DNA of 64,000 bases from Iamia sp963728655 (GTDB lineage: Bacteria; Actinomycetota; Acidimicrobiia; Acidimicrobiales; Iamiaceae). The DNA is taken from contig CAVSLD010000002.1 in assembly GCA_963728655.1 (NCBI GenBank), positions 1-64,000 on the forward strand, in the 5' to 3' direction. Position 1 is the stretch's first letter, and every line of letters starts with the position of its first letter. Both the position numbers and the translations under genes were made by a program. The notes under the pieces were generated by a model. That model was not told the DNA's origin. It did no database searches and saw only the letters and a list, made by a program, of their open reading frames with translations. This document shows positions 17,445 to 25,019 of the stretch, piece by piece.

Positions 17445-17783
17445 CTATTGGTCGATGCCGAGCCAGCGGCGGTAGGCGTCGGTGAGGCGGGCGAACCGCT
17501 GCTGACCCGCGTCGATGTCGAGGAGCGACACGGCCCAGGTCCGGTGGTCGCGTTGGACCGTTGCGGTGAGGCCGCGGCGTTCGTCGCCGTCGAAGTCGAC
17601 CTCGGACACGGTGACCTCGGCACCGACGACCGAAGCTGTCACGGGGAACTGGATGTGGTCCTCGAACGCCTGGCGGAACGACCAGTAGCCCTCGTCGTCA
17701 TAGGCGTCGACGGTGATCCGCTCGATCAGGTCGTCGAGGTCCGGTTCGTCGAGGTCCAGCCACCCCTCGTCGTCAGAAGGCAT
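17445..17783 (-). CDS. Small acidic protein downstream of the primase-helicase
   Basis: A 112-residue acidic protein (DEGWLDLDEPDLDDLIERI near the start, DGDERRGLTATVQRD in the middle, RRWLGIDQ at the end). It resembles a conserved bacterial family sometimes labelled calcium-binding, based on Asp-rich loops, but I cannot confirm metal binding. Its ATG lies 11 bp inside the end of the primase-helicase gene, so the two are co-translated. It is likely a partner or regulator of that enzyme, which is inference from the overlap. Confidence 0.7.
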   Translation of the reverse strand: MPSDDEGWLDLDEPDLDDLIERITVDAYDDEGYWSFRQAFEDHIQFPVTASVVGAEVTVSEVDFDGDERRGLTATVQRDHRTWAVSLLDIDAGQQRFARLTDAYRRWLGIDQ

Positions 17784-20169
17784 CGGTCTCAGCTTTTGGA
17801 GCGGTCTTCGGTGGTGTCGGACGTCGTCGGGTCTTGGGGACGTCGAAGCCCAACGTGGTGTAGGCGGGGAGCCGTTTGGTGTGCATGCGGTCGAGGACCG
17901 GGATGCGACCGTCGACGTAGTCGTGAAGCTCGACGTGGTGCTTGCCTTCGTGGCTGCGCAGCAGCCTCCCGACGTACTGGACGACCCGTCCTTTGAACGC
18001 GAGCGGGAAGGCCAGGAAGAGGGTGTCGAGCTCGGGCCAGTCGAAGCCCTCGCCGAGGTAGGAGCCGGTGGCAACGAGCACGATCCCCGCCTCGGGATCG
18101 CGGGCGGCGATGGCGTCGCTCACCGCGGCGCGCGCCTTCTTGCCGAGGCCGCCCTTGAGGACGAGCGCGGTGTCGCCGAGTGCGGCGAGCCCGGCGACGA
18201 TCGCGTCGATGTGCTCGGTGCGTTGGGTGAGCACGAGGCAGGTCCGACCGGACGCGCACGCGTCGTGGACATCGCGGCAGATCTGGTCGGTGCGCTGCTG
18301 GTCCTCGCTGATCGAGCGGAAGACCTGTTGGATGTGCGCGGCCTCTTCCTCCGACACCTCGATGTCGGTCTGGTGGACGACGAGCTCTCGGCGGACGAGC
18401 TCGGTGCCCTCGACCGCGGCGGGTGTGATCTCGTGTCGGGTGGGCCCGCACTGGAACGCGATGAGCGCTTCAAGCTTGTCCCGCCGGTACGGGGTGGCGG
18501 TCAGCCCGAGCCACCGTCGGGTCCAAGCTGTGCGCATGCAGGTGGTGAACGACACGGCGGGGAGGTGGTGGCACTCGTCGACCACGATCAACCCGTAGCG
18601 GTCGAACAGGGACGGGTCATCGCGCCGGGCGAGGCTCTGGATCATCGCGATGTCGATGATCCCGGCCGGCTTGTTGCGGCCCCCGCCGATCTGGCCGACG
18701 TCGGTGGGGCCGACGCCGAGGTGGTCGTGCAGCCGCGAGCGCCACTGGTCGACCAACTCCTTGCGATCCACCACGACAAGGGTGGGCGTCCGGTGGTGAG
18801 CGATGACCGCGCAGGCCATGACGGTCTTGCCCGCACCAGGCGGTGCGACGAGGACGCCGAGTTCGTGATCGACCAGGTCCGCTACCGCGGTCACCTGCTG
18901 GGGTCGCAACCTCCCCTGAAACTCGAAGTCCGTCGGAGGTGGCTCGGGCCGGTCGTCGATGATCTCGAGCGTGCTGCCGAGATCGTTGAACAAGCCCTCG
19001 ACCTTGCCAGCCAGGCCCCGGGGCAGGTGCAGCCATTCGAGGTCCTCGCGGTAGGCGCTGATGTAGCGAGGGGTGTCCCAGGTGGAGAACCGCATGCGCT
19101 GCTTCTCGAAGAACTCGGGGTTGGCGATCGACCCGAGGTGCTTCAGCGCGGCGACCACCGCCGGCGGCAGACCGGCCCGTTCGATCGACAGCTCGGCTCC
19201 GAGTCGGGCCCGCACCACCGGCGGAGGCGGCGGGCCACCGGCCTTGGCCAAGTCGGCCAGTGAGAGTGCCGGTCCGGTGTCGACCGGGCGAAGCGTCTCG
19301 GCGAGCGCCTCCACCGCATCGGGTGCCATGCGAGCGACCGATGACAAGAACGCCCACTGGTCGGGCCACGGCTCCATGGTCGTCGGGTCGAGGAACACTG
19401 TCGTGCCCCGGGCGGCGCAGTCACCGTGGAGCGGGAGGGCGATCAGGTTCCCGAACCCGGCCTTGGGCAGGAAGTCCTGCGATGGGAAGAACCGGTCATA
19501 GCTCGACAGGTCCAGTTCGGCCCGCGCGGTCATCGCCTGGCGCAACAGCGCCGCTCCCATTGCACGGGCGGCCGACGCGGGTGCCGGAGCGGTGAAGAAG
19601 ACCCACACGTGAGCCCCGTTGCCCGACCGCGATCGCTCCAGCGCGGCGGGAACCCCGTTGCGGTGGCAGGCGTCGAGGTAGGCGAGCGCGTCGAGCGCCC
19701 AGGTGCCCTTGTCGAAATCACACGCCAACAAGGTGCACGTGTCGCCTCGTAGCAGCGGATAGATCCCAACCGTCTGTTCGCCTCGCAGGTGCGCGGCGAA
19801 CACCTCGTCGGTCAACGGGAGGTGGTCCCTCGGCGGGCGCCCCTTCGACCAGCGTCCCTTCGTCGCCGGCGACCAGCCGGACTTGCCGCTCGACGCGCTC
19901 TCCCAACGATGGGCGTACACATCAGAGCGAGCCCCGAACAGCGACCGGAACCAGCCGAGCTTGTCCTCCCGTGGGGATGAGTTGTCCACGACGGGCTGTG
20001 TCGCCGGCTCGGTGAGCAACGTCGGTGCCCACGCTTCGGCGTGACCCTCTCGGGGTCGGTCGTCGAGCCCCAGCAGGCCGCGGAGGCGGGCGTTCTCTAC
20101 CCGCAACGCCTCGACCTCTCGCTGGAGGCCCTTGGCGGAGTCTCTTTCCCCAGGGTGGTCGGGGCTCAT
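17773..20169 (-). CDS. TOTE-type primase-SF2 helicase fusion
   Basis: A 798-residue protein in three parts. Residues ~10-35 form a coiled coil (LQREVEALRVENARLRGLL). Residues ~73-330 are an archaeo-eukaryotic primase-like domain of the kind described for TOTE conflict systems: RSDVYAHRWE, catalytic DFD at 151-153, SGNGAHVW with His187, and FPSQDFLPKAGFGNL. Residues ~430-780 are a superfamily 2 helicase: Walker A PPGAGKT (443-449), DECH box (about 531), GLTATPYRRD and QYVGRLLRS. TOTE families are predicted nucleic-acid conflict or defence enzymes. The ATG at 20,169 was chosen because upstream codons are compositionally unlike the protein. It is flanked by two minus-strand genes in the same unit, inside a tRNA-integrated element. 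Confidence 0.85.
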   Translation of the reverse strand: MSPDHPGERDSAKGLQREVEALRVENARLRGLLGLDDRPREGHAEAWAPTLLTEPATQPVVDNSSPREDKLGWFRSLFGARSDVYAHRWESASSGKSGWSPATKGRWSKGRPPRDHLPLTDEVFAAHLRGEQTVGIYPLLRGDTCTLLACDFDKGTWALDALAYLDACHRNGVPAALERSRSGNGAHVWVFFTAPAPASAARAMGAALLRQAMTARAELDLSSYDRFFPSQDFLPKAGFGNLIALPLHGDCAARGTTVFLDPTTMEPWPDQWAFLSSVARMAPDAVEALAETLRPVDTGPALSLADLAKAGGPPPPPVVRARLGAELSIERAGLPPAVVAALKHLGSIANPEFFEKQRMRFSTWDTPRYISAYREDLEWLHLPRGLAGKVEGLFNDLGSTLEIIDDRPEPPPTDFEFQGRLRPQQVTAVADLVDHELGVLVAPPGAGKTVMACAVIAHHRTPTLVVVDRKELVDQWRSRLHDHLGVGPTDVGQIGGGRNKPAGIIDIAMIQSLARRDDPSLFDRYGLIVVDECHHLPAVSFTTCMRTAWTRRWLGLTATPYRRDKLEALIAFQCGPTRHEITPAAVEGTELVRRELVVHQTDIEVSEEEAAHIQQVFRSISEDQQRTDQICRDVHDACASGRTCLVLTQRTEHIDAIVAGLAALGDTALVLKGGLGKKARAAVSDAIAARDPEAGIVLVATGSYLGEGFDWPELDTLFLAFPLAFKGRVVQYVGRLLRSHEGKHHVELHDYVDGRIPVLDRMHTKRLPAYTTLGFDVPKTRRRPTPPKTAPKAETDAF

Positions 20170-20182
20170 CAGCCGCGTGTGG

Positions 20183-20740
20183 TCACGGCAGGTCGGTCCA
20201 GTCGGGCCAGTGGCCGTCGGCCGACTGAGGTGGGATCTCCACGCCGAGCTTCGTCGCGAGATCCAGGACGTCACGGGCCAGCTCATACGGTACGTCCTCG
20301 CCGGCGTAGGCCAACACGGTGCCCCTCTCCGGCTCACGCATCCGGTACAGGCCCGCGACGATTCCGACTGCCAACATCGTCGCGGCGTCGGCGGATCCCA
20401 GCGTCGCCCTGCGCTCGACATCCGATCGGAACGGCTCGATCACTTCCTCGACGAGCTCCCACGCCGCGTCGACCTCGTGGACGTAGCCACGGCCCCGGAC
20501 CCGTCCGGCGCGTGAGCCGAGCGCGTCCAGCGGGATCTCAACCAGTGCAACCTCGACCTGGGCGGCGATGTCGTCGATCGACACCGACGAGAGCAGCTCG
20601 GCAGCGAGCCGCTCGGCTTCGACCGCCAGCTCGGGATGCTGCCCAACCAACGCGTCCAACACCTGCCTGCGCTCGCCTGGGGTCAACGAGCTGAGCGTTG
20701 TCGGCTTCTTCGACCGTCTCGCTGCTGAGGGGAGCGCCAC
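20183..20740 (-). CDS. Hypothetical protein upstream of the primase-helicase
   Basis: A 185-residue, mostly helical, acidic protein (SLTPGERRQVLDALVGQHP near the start; GRVRGRGYVHEVDAAWELV in the middle; WPDWTDLP at the end). I believe it belongs to a conserved family of unknown function. It ends 13 bp before the primase-helicase start and is in the same direction, so the two are probably one transcript. The GTG at 20,740 is the most upstream start; the methionine-poor N-terminus leaves the start uncertain. Confidence 0.65.
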   Translation of the reverse strand: MALPSAARRSKKPTTLSSLTPGERRQVLDALVGQHPELAVEAERLAAELLSSVSIDDIAAQVEVALVEIPLDALGSRAGRVRGRGYVHEVDAAWELVEEVIEPFRSDVERRATLGSADAATMLAVGIVAGLYRMREPERGTVLAYAGEDVPYELARDVLDLATKLGVEIPPQSADGHWPDWTDLP

Positions 20741-20799
20741 CGGTGCAATCTACGACGCCATCAACCGTCAGGGGCCGACCTGCAGCGAGCCCGGTGGAC

Positions 20800-20819
20800 T
20801 TCTACACTTCTTCTACACT
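20800..20819 (+). repeat. Paired TTCTACACT repeats before tRNA fragment 3
   Basis: TTCTACACT at 20,800-20,808 and 20,811-20,819 is a one-base variant of the TTCTACAGT pairs at 61 and 14,536. The first copy lies 137 bp before the tRNA fragment at 20,937. The following ~110 bp also resemble the sequence before tRNA fragment 2 (short shared blocks such as GGTACGG and GACCACACGG), so the two element ends are homologous. Confidence 0.62.
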
Positions 20820-20936
20820 GCGGGCCGGTATCGGCTGGTCCGCAGTGGTACGGACCGGTACGGCGCATGCGCGAAACCGCAGCCCAGAGGTACGAAACGG
20901 GACAAGGCGGGACCACACGGCACGTTGAGGATCGTT

Positions 20937-20981
20937 CTCATAACCCGAAGGTCGCAGGTTCAAATCCTGCCCCCGCCACCA
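20937..20981 (+). repeat. tRNA-Met(CAT) 3' fragment, attachment-site copy 3 (attR)
   Basis: A clean tRNA 3' half: CTCATAACCCGAAGGTCGC, T-arm GCAGGTTCAAATCCTGC, acceptor strand CCCCGCC and ACCA. The preceding 34 bases do not form a D-arm, so no complete tRNA is present. It is the right end of the integrase-bearing element; sequence beyond it is the chromosome or an older remnant. Confidence 0.88.
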
Positions 20982-21001
20982 TCGAGAATCCCAGGTCAGA
21001 G

Positions 21002-21028
21002 GCCCTTTCCGAGTCACTCGGGAAGGGC
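21002..21028 (+). terminator. Hairpin after tRNA fragment 3
   Basis: Stem GCCCTTTCCGAG / CTCGGGAAGGGC with a TCA loop and one wobble, followed by TTCC. It sits about 20 bp after the tRNA fragment, like the hairpins after copies 1 and 2 but with a different sequence. This may be the original chromosomal tRNA terminator. Confidence 0.7.
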
Positions 21029-21044
21029 TTCCTGGTTCCTCGGG

Positions 21045-21490
21045 GCGGTTCTCCTGCAGCGATCCCTACACTCCGGATCTTCGACGAAGGACAGGACCCC
21101 GGCGGCGTTGGAGTAGAGCGGCACGCCCAGCCCGACGGCGATCGGGACCCCGCGCGGGCCACCCGTCCGGGCGGCGAACCAGTCCTCGGGTGCCCATCCG
21201 TGGATCGCCGCGCCGAGGGCGATGCCGACGAGCAGGTAGGGCCACACCTTGCCGACGATGGAGACGACTTCCTCGCGGGCCATGGTGAGGGGTCGTCCCA
21301 GGACAGGCCCAGGGAGGGTCGACGACCTTGCCGCGCAGCTTGGTCTCGAACACGAACGGCTCGACCCATCGCTCCCGCCACGAGGGTGATGACGAGTCCC
21401 GAGCTGATGTGGAGCGCGGTGATCTGCCCACCCGAAGAGGCCGAAGAGCATGACGATGGCGACCTCGTCGACCATCGGTGATGGGCGTGG
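21045..21490 (-). pseudogene. YraQ/ArsP-type permease remnant
   Basis: Pieces of a predicted permease of the UPF0718 (YraQ/ArsP) type are spread over three frames: MVDEVAIVMLFGLFG, QITALHISSGLVITLVAGA, WVEPFVFETKLRGKVVDPP, and MAREEVVSIVGKVWPYLLVG through GVPLYSNAAGVL. At least three frame changes are needed, the N-terminal membrane half is missing, and the C-terminus is cut soon after the SNAAGVL motif, close to the integration boundary. Relatives move arsenicals or other small solutes, and some lie in sulfur-responsive clusters like the one following. Truncation at both ends argues for a real pseudogene, not only base-calling errors. Confidence 0.7.
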
Positions 21491-21614
21491 TCATCGGGCG
21501 AAGGCTCCTGGGCCGGCGGCAGGCCGACCGGGCACCAGCTCCATCCAGACGACGGTGGCGGTCCAGGAGCACCGCCGTCGGGACCTGGCGCGACGGGCCG
21601 AGTCTGAGGACGGG

Positions 21615-21845
21615 TCAGGAGCAGGTGGAGCTGGTGCAGCCGGCTTCGGTGCGCTTGTCGTGGCTCAGGAGCGGGCAGATGGGGCAGATGTCGGCAGCGC
21701 CGGTGACCAGGGGGAGCAGGCCGAACGCGGCCAGCGCCCACCCGACGGGGCTGGCGAGCCAGATCCCCGTGGTGATGAGCGCGACGCCCATCACCACGCG
21801 GACGGCTCGTCCTGCGGTCGTGGCCATGAACCGGACGAACTGCAC
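21615..21845 (-). CDS. DUF2892-type small membrane protein
   Basis: About 76 residues with two membrane segments (VRVVMGVALITTGIWLAS, then WALAAFGLLPLVTGAADICPICPLL) and a Cys pair in the C-terminal part. This is the YgaP-type transmembrane module, often fused or linked to rhodanese (sulfur transferase) proteins. GTG at 21,845 is taken as the start; an in-frame ATG at 21,827 is possible. It ends the minus-strand group that starts with the MMPL transporter (12 bp gap) and fits a sulfur-handling context. Confidence 0.7.
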   Translation of the reverse strand: MQFVRFMATTAGRAVRVVMGVALITTGIWLASPVGWALAAFGLLPLVTGAADICPICPLLSHDKRTEAGCTSSTCS

Positions 21846-21856
21846 GGTGAGATCCT

Positions 21857-24028
21857 TCAGTGGGAGAAGTGGATGGTGGGGAGGATGCGGTCGAGCCAGC
21901 GGGGCAGCCACCAGTTGCGCTCGCCGAGCAGGCCCATGATCGACGGCACGAGCATCATGCGGACCACGGTGGCGTCGAGGAGGACGGCGACGGCGAGGGT
22001 GATGCCGAGCTCGGTGGGCGGGATGGGTCCGGTGACGCCGAAGGCGATGAACACGACGATCATGATGAGGGCGGCATTGGTGATGGGCCGTCCGGTCTTG
22101 GCGATGCCTTCGCGGATGGCGAGCTGGGTGTCGCCGGTGGCTTCGTAGCGCTCGCGGATCGCGGCCAGCAGGAACAGCTGGTAGTCCATCGAGAGCCCGA
22201 AGAGCAGGGCGAAGAAGAAGAGTGGCGCCCAGGCGTCGACGAACCCCTGGTGCTGGATGCCGATGAGGTTCGCTCCCCAGCCGTGCTGGAAGACCAGGGT
22301 GGCGAAGCCGAAGCTGGCGCCCACGCTGACCAGGTTGAGCAGCACCGACGACAGGGCGATGGTGAGGCTGCGGAAGACGACGAGCAGCAGCACGAAGGCC
22401 ACCAGCATGATGAGGCCGATGGCCAGAGGGGCCTTCCCCGTGAGGCTGGCGGTGAGGTCGTGGTTCTGCGCAGCTGGTCCGCCCACGTTGGCGGTGGGCA
22501 CGGCGTCGCCGATCTCGGACCGAAGTCGGCCGACCATGTCCGAGGTGGCCTGGTCGTCGACGGCGGTGCCCCCGACGATGCGGACGACCGTGTTGCCCGA
22601 TGCTGCAGGTTCGGCAGCGATCTGGGCGTTGACCACGTTGGCGTCGGCGGAGGCGATGTCCACCACCGGCTGAGCCTGGTCAGCGGGCACCGTCACGAAC
22701 AGCGGCGCAGCGGCGCCGGGACCGAACGACTCGACGAGCATGTCGTAGCCGTCGCGGCTCGACCGGCCTTCGTCGACGACCCGAGCCCCTGGCATGCCCA
22801 GGTGCATGCCGACGGCAGGGGAGGCGAGCAGCAGCAGGAGCGCCAAGCCGGCGAACAGCGTCCGGCCCGGGTGGCGGAGCGCGTGTCCTGTCCAGCGGGC
22901 CCACCGGCCCTCCGCGGCGCGGTCGGGGTCGTCCTCGGCCTTGGTCACGAGGACCCGGTCACCCAGTGAGACCAAGACGGCCGGAAGCAACGTGAGCGAG
23001 GCGAACGCCACCGCGACGACGGCGAAGATCATGCCGAGGGCCATGGAGCGGAACACCATGACGGGCACCACGAACACCGCAGCGAGGGACAGGACCACGG
23101 CCAGTGCGGACAGGAAGACGGCCTTGCCGGCGGTGCTGAGCGTGTTGCCGATGGCGTCTTCGGCGCCGAGCCCATCCTCTCGTTCCTCCCGGTAGCGGGA
23201 GACGATGAAGAGGCTGTAGTCGATGCCGACGGCGAGGCCGATCATCATCGAGAAGTTCATCGACCACACCGAGACCGGCGTCGTGGTGCCGAAGAGGTGG
23301 ATGGCTGCGAACCCCACCGCGATGCCCGCCAGCGCCAACATGAGGGGCAGCCCGGCGGCGACCGCGGACCCGAACGCGACGAGCAGCAGGATGATCGTGG
23401 GGATGCCCGAGAGGAGCTCCGCCTTGTGCAGCGCCTCCTCGTTGCTCTTGTTGAAGTCGCTCCAGACCGCCCACTCACCGGTCACCTCGGCCCGGGCCCC
23501 GTCGGGCAGCGCGGCGTTGTCGACGTGGTCGATGAGGTGCTCAGCCGCCACGGGAAGGTCCGCGTCCGACGTGGCATCGAGCTGCACGGGGATGAGCACG
23601 GTCGTTGCGTCCGGCGAGACGAGACCGGCTTCGGCCGGGCGGGTCAACGGGTCGACCACCGCGGCCGCCCCGGGTGCGCCCTGCAGGTCGGCGACGAGCG
23701 CCTTCACGCCGGCAGGGTCGGCCGCGACGGGGGTGTCCTGGCGGTAGACGACGACCGCCGCCTCCGCTCCCAGCCCGGGGAAGTCCTTCCGCAGCTCGTT
23801 GCGGACCTTCACCGAGGTCGAGCCTTGGGCCTCCCACCCAGCACCGGACAACGCGCCCGTGAGGGTGAGGGCCAGGGGCGCCGCCAGCAGGGTCGCCACG
23901 AGCCACACCAGCATCACGGTCTTGCGGCGGCGGGCGGAGAACCGTGCGAGCCGGGCGAACCATGCCTCCCTCGCGGTCGGAGAATCGCTGTCGGGAGCAG
24001 CCGGGGGCGTGGTGGAGGTGGTGGTCAC
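21857..24028 (-). CDS. MMPL/RND-family transporter
   Basis: A 723-residue protein with the two-fold RND layout: one N-terminal helix, a ~150-residue outer loop, five or six helices, a second outer loop (GMHLGMPGARVVDEG onwards) and a second helix group. Key motifs are GIDYSLFIVSRYREER and, in the second half, FGLSMDYQLFLLAAIRERY, with the intramembrane Asp of each repeat. Relatives export lipids or other hydrophobic molecules using the proton gradient. The GTG start at 24,028 lies 27-63 bp from the two TACCC-N4-GGGTA operators, so it is probably controlled by the CstR-like repressor. Unlike its neighbours it is intact. Confidence 0.86.
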   Translation of the reverse strand: MTTTSTTPPAAPDSDSPTAREAWFARLARFSARRRKTVMLVWLVATLLAAPLALTLTGALSGAGWEAQGSTSVKVRNELRKDFPGLGAEAAVVVYRQDTPVAADPAGVKALVADLQGAPGAAAVVDPLTRPAEAGLVSPDATTVLIPVQLDATSDADLPVAAEHLIDHVDNAALPDGARAEVTGEWAVWSDFNKSNEEALHKAELLSGIPTIILLLVAFGSAVAAGLPLMLALAGIAVGFAAIHLFGTTTPVSVWSMNFSMMIGLAVGIDYSLFIVSRYREEREDGLGAEDAIGNTLSTAGKAVFLSALAVVLSLAAVFVVPVMVFRSMALGMIFAVVAVAFASLTLLPAVLVSLGDRVLVTKAEDDPDRAAEGRWARWTGHALRHPGRTLFAGLALLLLLASPAVGMHLGMPGARVVDEGRSSRDGYDMLVESFGPGAAAPLFVTVPADQAQPVVDIASADANVVNAQIAAEPAASGNTVVRIVGGTAVDDQATSDMVGRLRSEIGDAVPTANVGGPAAQNHDLTASLTGKAPLAIGLIMLVAFVLLLVVFRSLTIALSSVLLNLVSVGASFGFATLVFQHGWGANLIGIQHQGFVDAWAPLFFFALLFGLSMDYQLFLLAAIRERYEATGDTQLAIREGIAKTGRPITNAALIMIVVFIAFGVTGPIPPTELGITLAVAVLLDATVVRMMLVPSIMGLLGERNWWLPRWLDRILPTIHFSH

Positions 24029-24055
24029 GGATGGGCCTCACATCGTTGAGCGGGG

Positions 24056-24091
24056 TACCCCTGCGGGTATCTCATATACCCTAGGGGGTAT
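24056..24091. promoter_or_regulatory. Two CsoR/CstR-family operators
   Basis: TACCC-CTGC-GGGTA at 24,056-24,069 and ATACCC-TAGG-GGGTAT at 24,076-24,091 are inverted repeats of the form bound by CsoR/FrmR/CstR-family repressors. They lie between the divergent MMPL gene and the DsrE-family gene. The second operator runs into an ATG at 24,090 that opens an 18-codon reading frame ending at 24,146 (MQEVHNHAISERGIRGCT). This may be a leaderless peptide or the start of a truncated TusA-like protein. Confidence 0.72.
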
Positions 24092-24161
24092 GCAGGAGGT
24101 CCACAACCATGCGATCTCCGAGCGCGGGATCCGCGGCTGCACCTGAGAGAGGGAGCACCCC

Positions 24162-24439
24162 ATGGCTGACACCATCGAGAAGGTCTCCATCATCGTGTCG
24201 CAGGGATCCCTCGAAGGGATCTACCCGGCGCTGATCATGGCCAACGGCGCCCGAGCCGAGGGCATCGCGCCAACCTGTTGTCCACGTTCCTCGGACTGGA
24301 TGCGATCCACGAGAAGCGCTTCGAGCACATCAAGGTGGCCGCTGTCGGCCATCCCGACCGCATCGACCAGGTGCAAGACATCATCACGGTCGGCGAGTTC
24401 TACGAGATCGCTGCCGGCGGCGCGGTCGTCCTCACCTGA
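24162..24439 (+). pseudogene. DsrE/DsrF-family sulfur-relay protein, frameshifted
   Basis: The start (EKVSIIVSQGSLEGIYPALI, then MANGARAEGI) is the DsrE2-type peroxiredoxin-like family that carries sulfur as persulfide. Near 24,268 the frame changes; with one base restored it continues LGLDAIHEKRFEHIKVAAVG to VGEFYEIAAGGAVVLT and the stop at 24,437. The expected length is then ~92 residues. GAGAGAGGGAG precedes the ATG. One lost base could be a sequencing error. The position downstream of two repressor operators and near the CstR-like gene supports a sulfur role. Confidence 0.75.
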
Positions 24440-24451
24440 TCAGGCCGGCCC

Positions 24452-24721
24452 TCAGGCCAGCTTCATGAACATCTTCTCGACGACGTCGAGCGGGTATCCC
24501 GACGCTGCGGACTCCTCGGGGTTGGTGATGCAGTAGGTGAGCCCGGCAGCCACCAGCTTGAAGCCGGTCTGCTCCAGCGCCTTCGTGGCGGCGCTGAGCT
24601 GGGTGACCACGTCCTTGCACTCCCGGCCTTCGTCGAGCATCCGCTCGATGCCGGCGAGCTGGCCGCTCACGCGGTGGAGCCGCTTGCGGATGTCCTCGAT
24701 GGTGTCGTCTGGCAGTTCCAC
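24452..24721 (-). CDS. CstR-like (CsoR/FrmR family) persulfide-sensing repressor
   Basis: An 89-residue helical DUF156 repressor (DIRKRLHRVSGQLAGIERML). Cys35 and Cys64 are present at the two conserved thiol positions, but the copper-binding His between them is Gly60 here. CsoR needs Cys-His-Cys to bind Cu(I); CstR uses only the two Cys to sense persulfide or sulfite. The pattern therefore favours a CstR-type sensor. GTG 24,721 follows AGAAGGGG. Four matching operators lie within 1 kb, two of them directly upstream of this gene, so autoregulation is likely. Confidence 0.83.
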   Translation of the reverse strand: MELPDDTIEDIRKRLHRVSGQLAGIERMLDEGRECKDVVTQLSAATKALEQTGFKLVAAGLTYCITNPEESAASGYPLDVVEKMFMKLA

Positions 24722-24782
24722 GGCGATCGCCCCTTCTCAGTTGGCGGCACCTTGCAGCGCCAGCGGTCGACAAGGTCCACTC

Positions 24783-24832
24783 TACCCCCTGGGGTATGTA
24801 CTTCCGACATGCAGTGATACCCTGCGGGGTAT
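24783..24832. promoter_or_regulatory. Two CsoR/CstR-family operators, one over a start codon
   Basis: TACCC-CCTG-GGGTA at 24,783-24,796 and ATACCC-TGCG-GGGTAT at 24,817-24,832 match the pair at 24,056-24,091. They lie between the repressor gene and the divergent Cys-rich gene. The last two bases of the second site are the AT of that gene's ATG (24,831). Confidence 0.75.
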
Positions 24833-25019
24833 GTGCCGTCGTGTGGAGTGCTCAACCTGTCATCGTCCGACCTACGCCGGGTGCGGCCAGCACGTCGAGC
24901 AGGTGCTCGGCGGCGTGCCCGCCAACGAGCGGTGCGCCTGCGCCGCCCGGGGTGCAACCGCCAAGACCGGTCGGCCCAAGCGCGCGTGGCTTGGACGACG
25001 CTCGACCAGCGGGACATGA
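24831..25019 (+). CDS. Small Cys-rich protein (zinc-ribbon-like)
   Basis: A 62-residue protein starting MCRRVECSTCHRPTYAGCGQ and containing CACAARG; Cys pairs (CSTC, CAC) suggest metal binding or thiol chemistry. It is a small conserved family whose function I do not know. No ribosome-binding site is possible because the operator abuts the ATG, so the message may be leaderless. The stop overlaps the next gene's ATG (ATGA). Confidence 0.65.
   Translation: MCRRVECSTCHRPTYAGCGQHVEQVLGGVPANERCACAARGATAKTGRPKRAWLGRRSTSGT

Noticed and set aside
20905..20981. A complete tRNA-Met at the third fragment, because GGCGGGA occurs 33 bases before the CAT
   Set aside because: No D-arm (GCTCAG...GAGC) or anticodon 5' stem can be formed, and the acceptor pairing is imperfect; coincidence in GC-rich DNA.
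24452..24721. Calling the DUF156 repressor a copper-sensing CsoR
   Set aside because: The His of the Cys-His-Cys copper site is Gly60 and no copper pump is nearby; CstR-like is the better fit.
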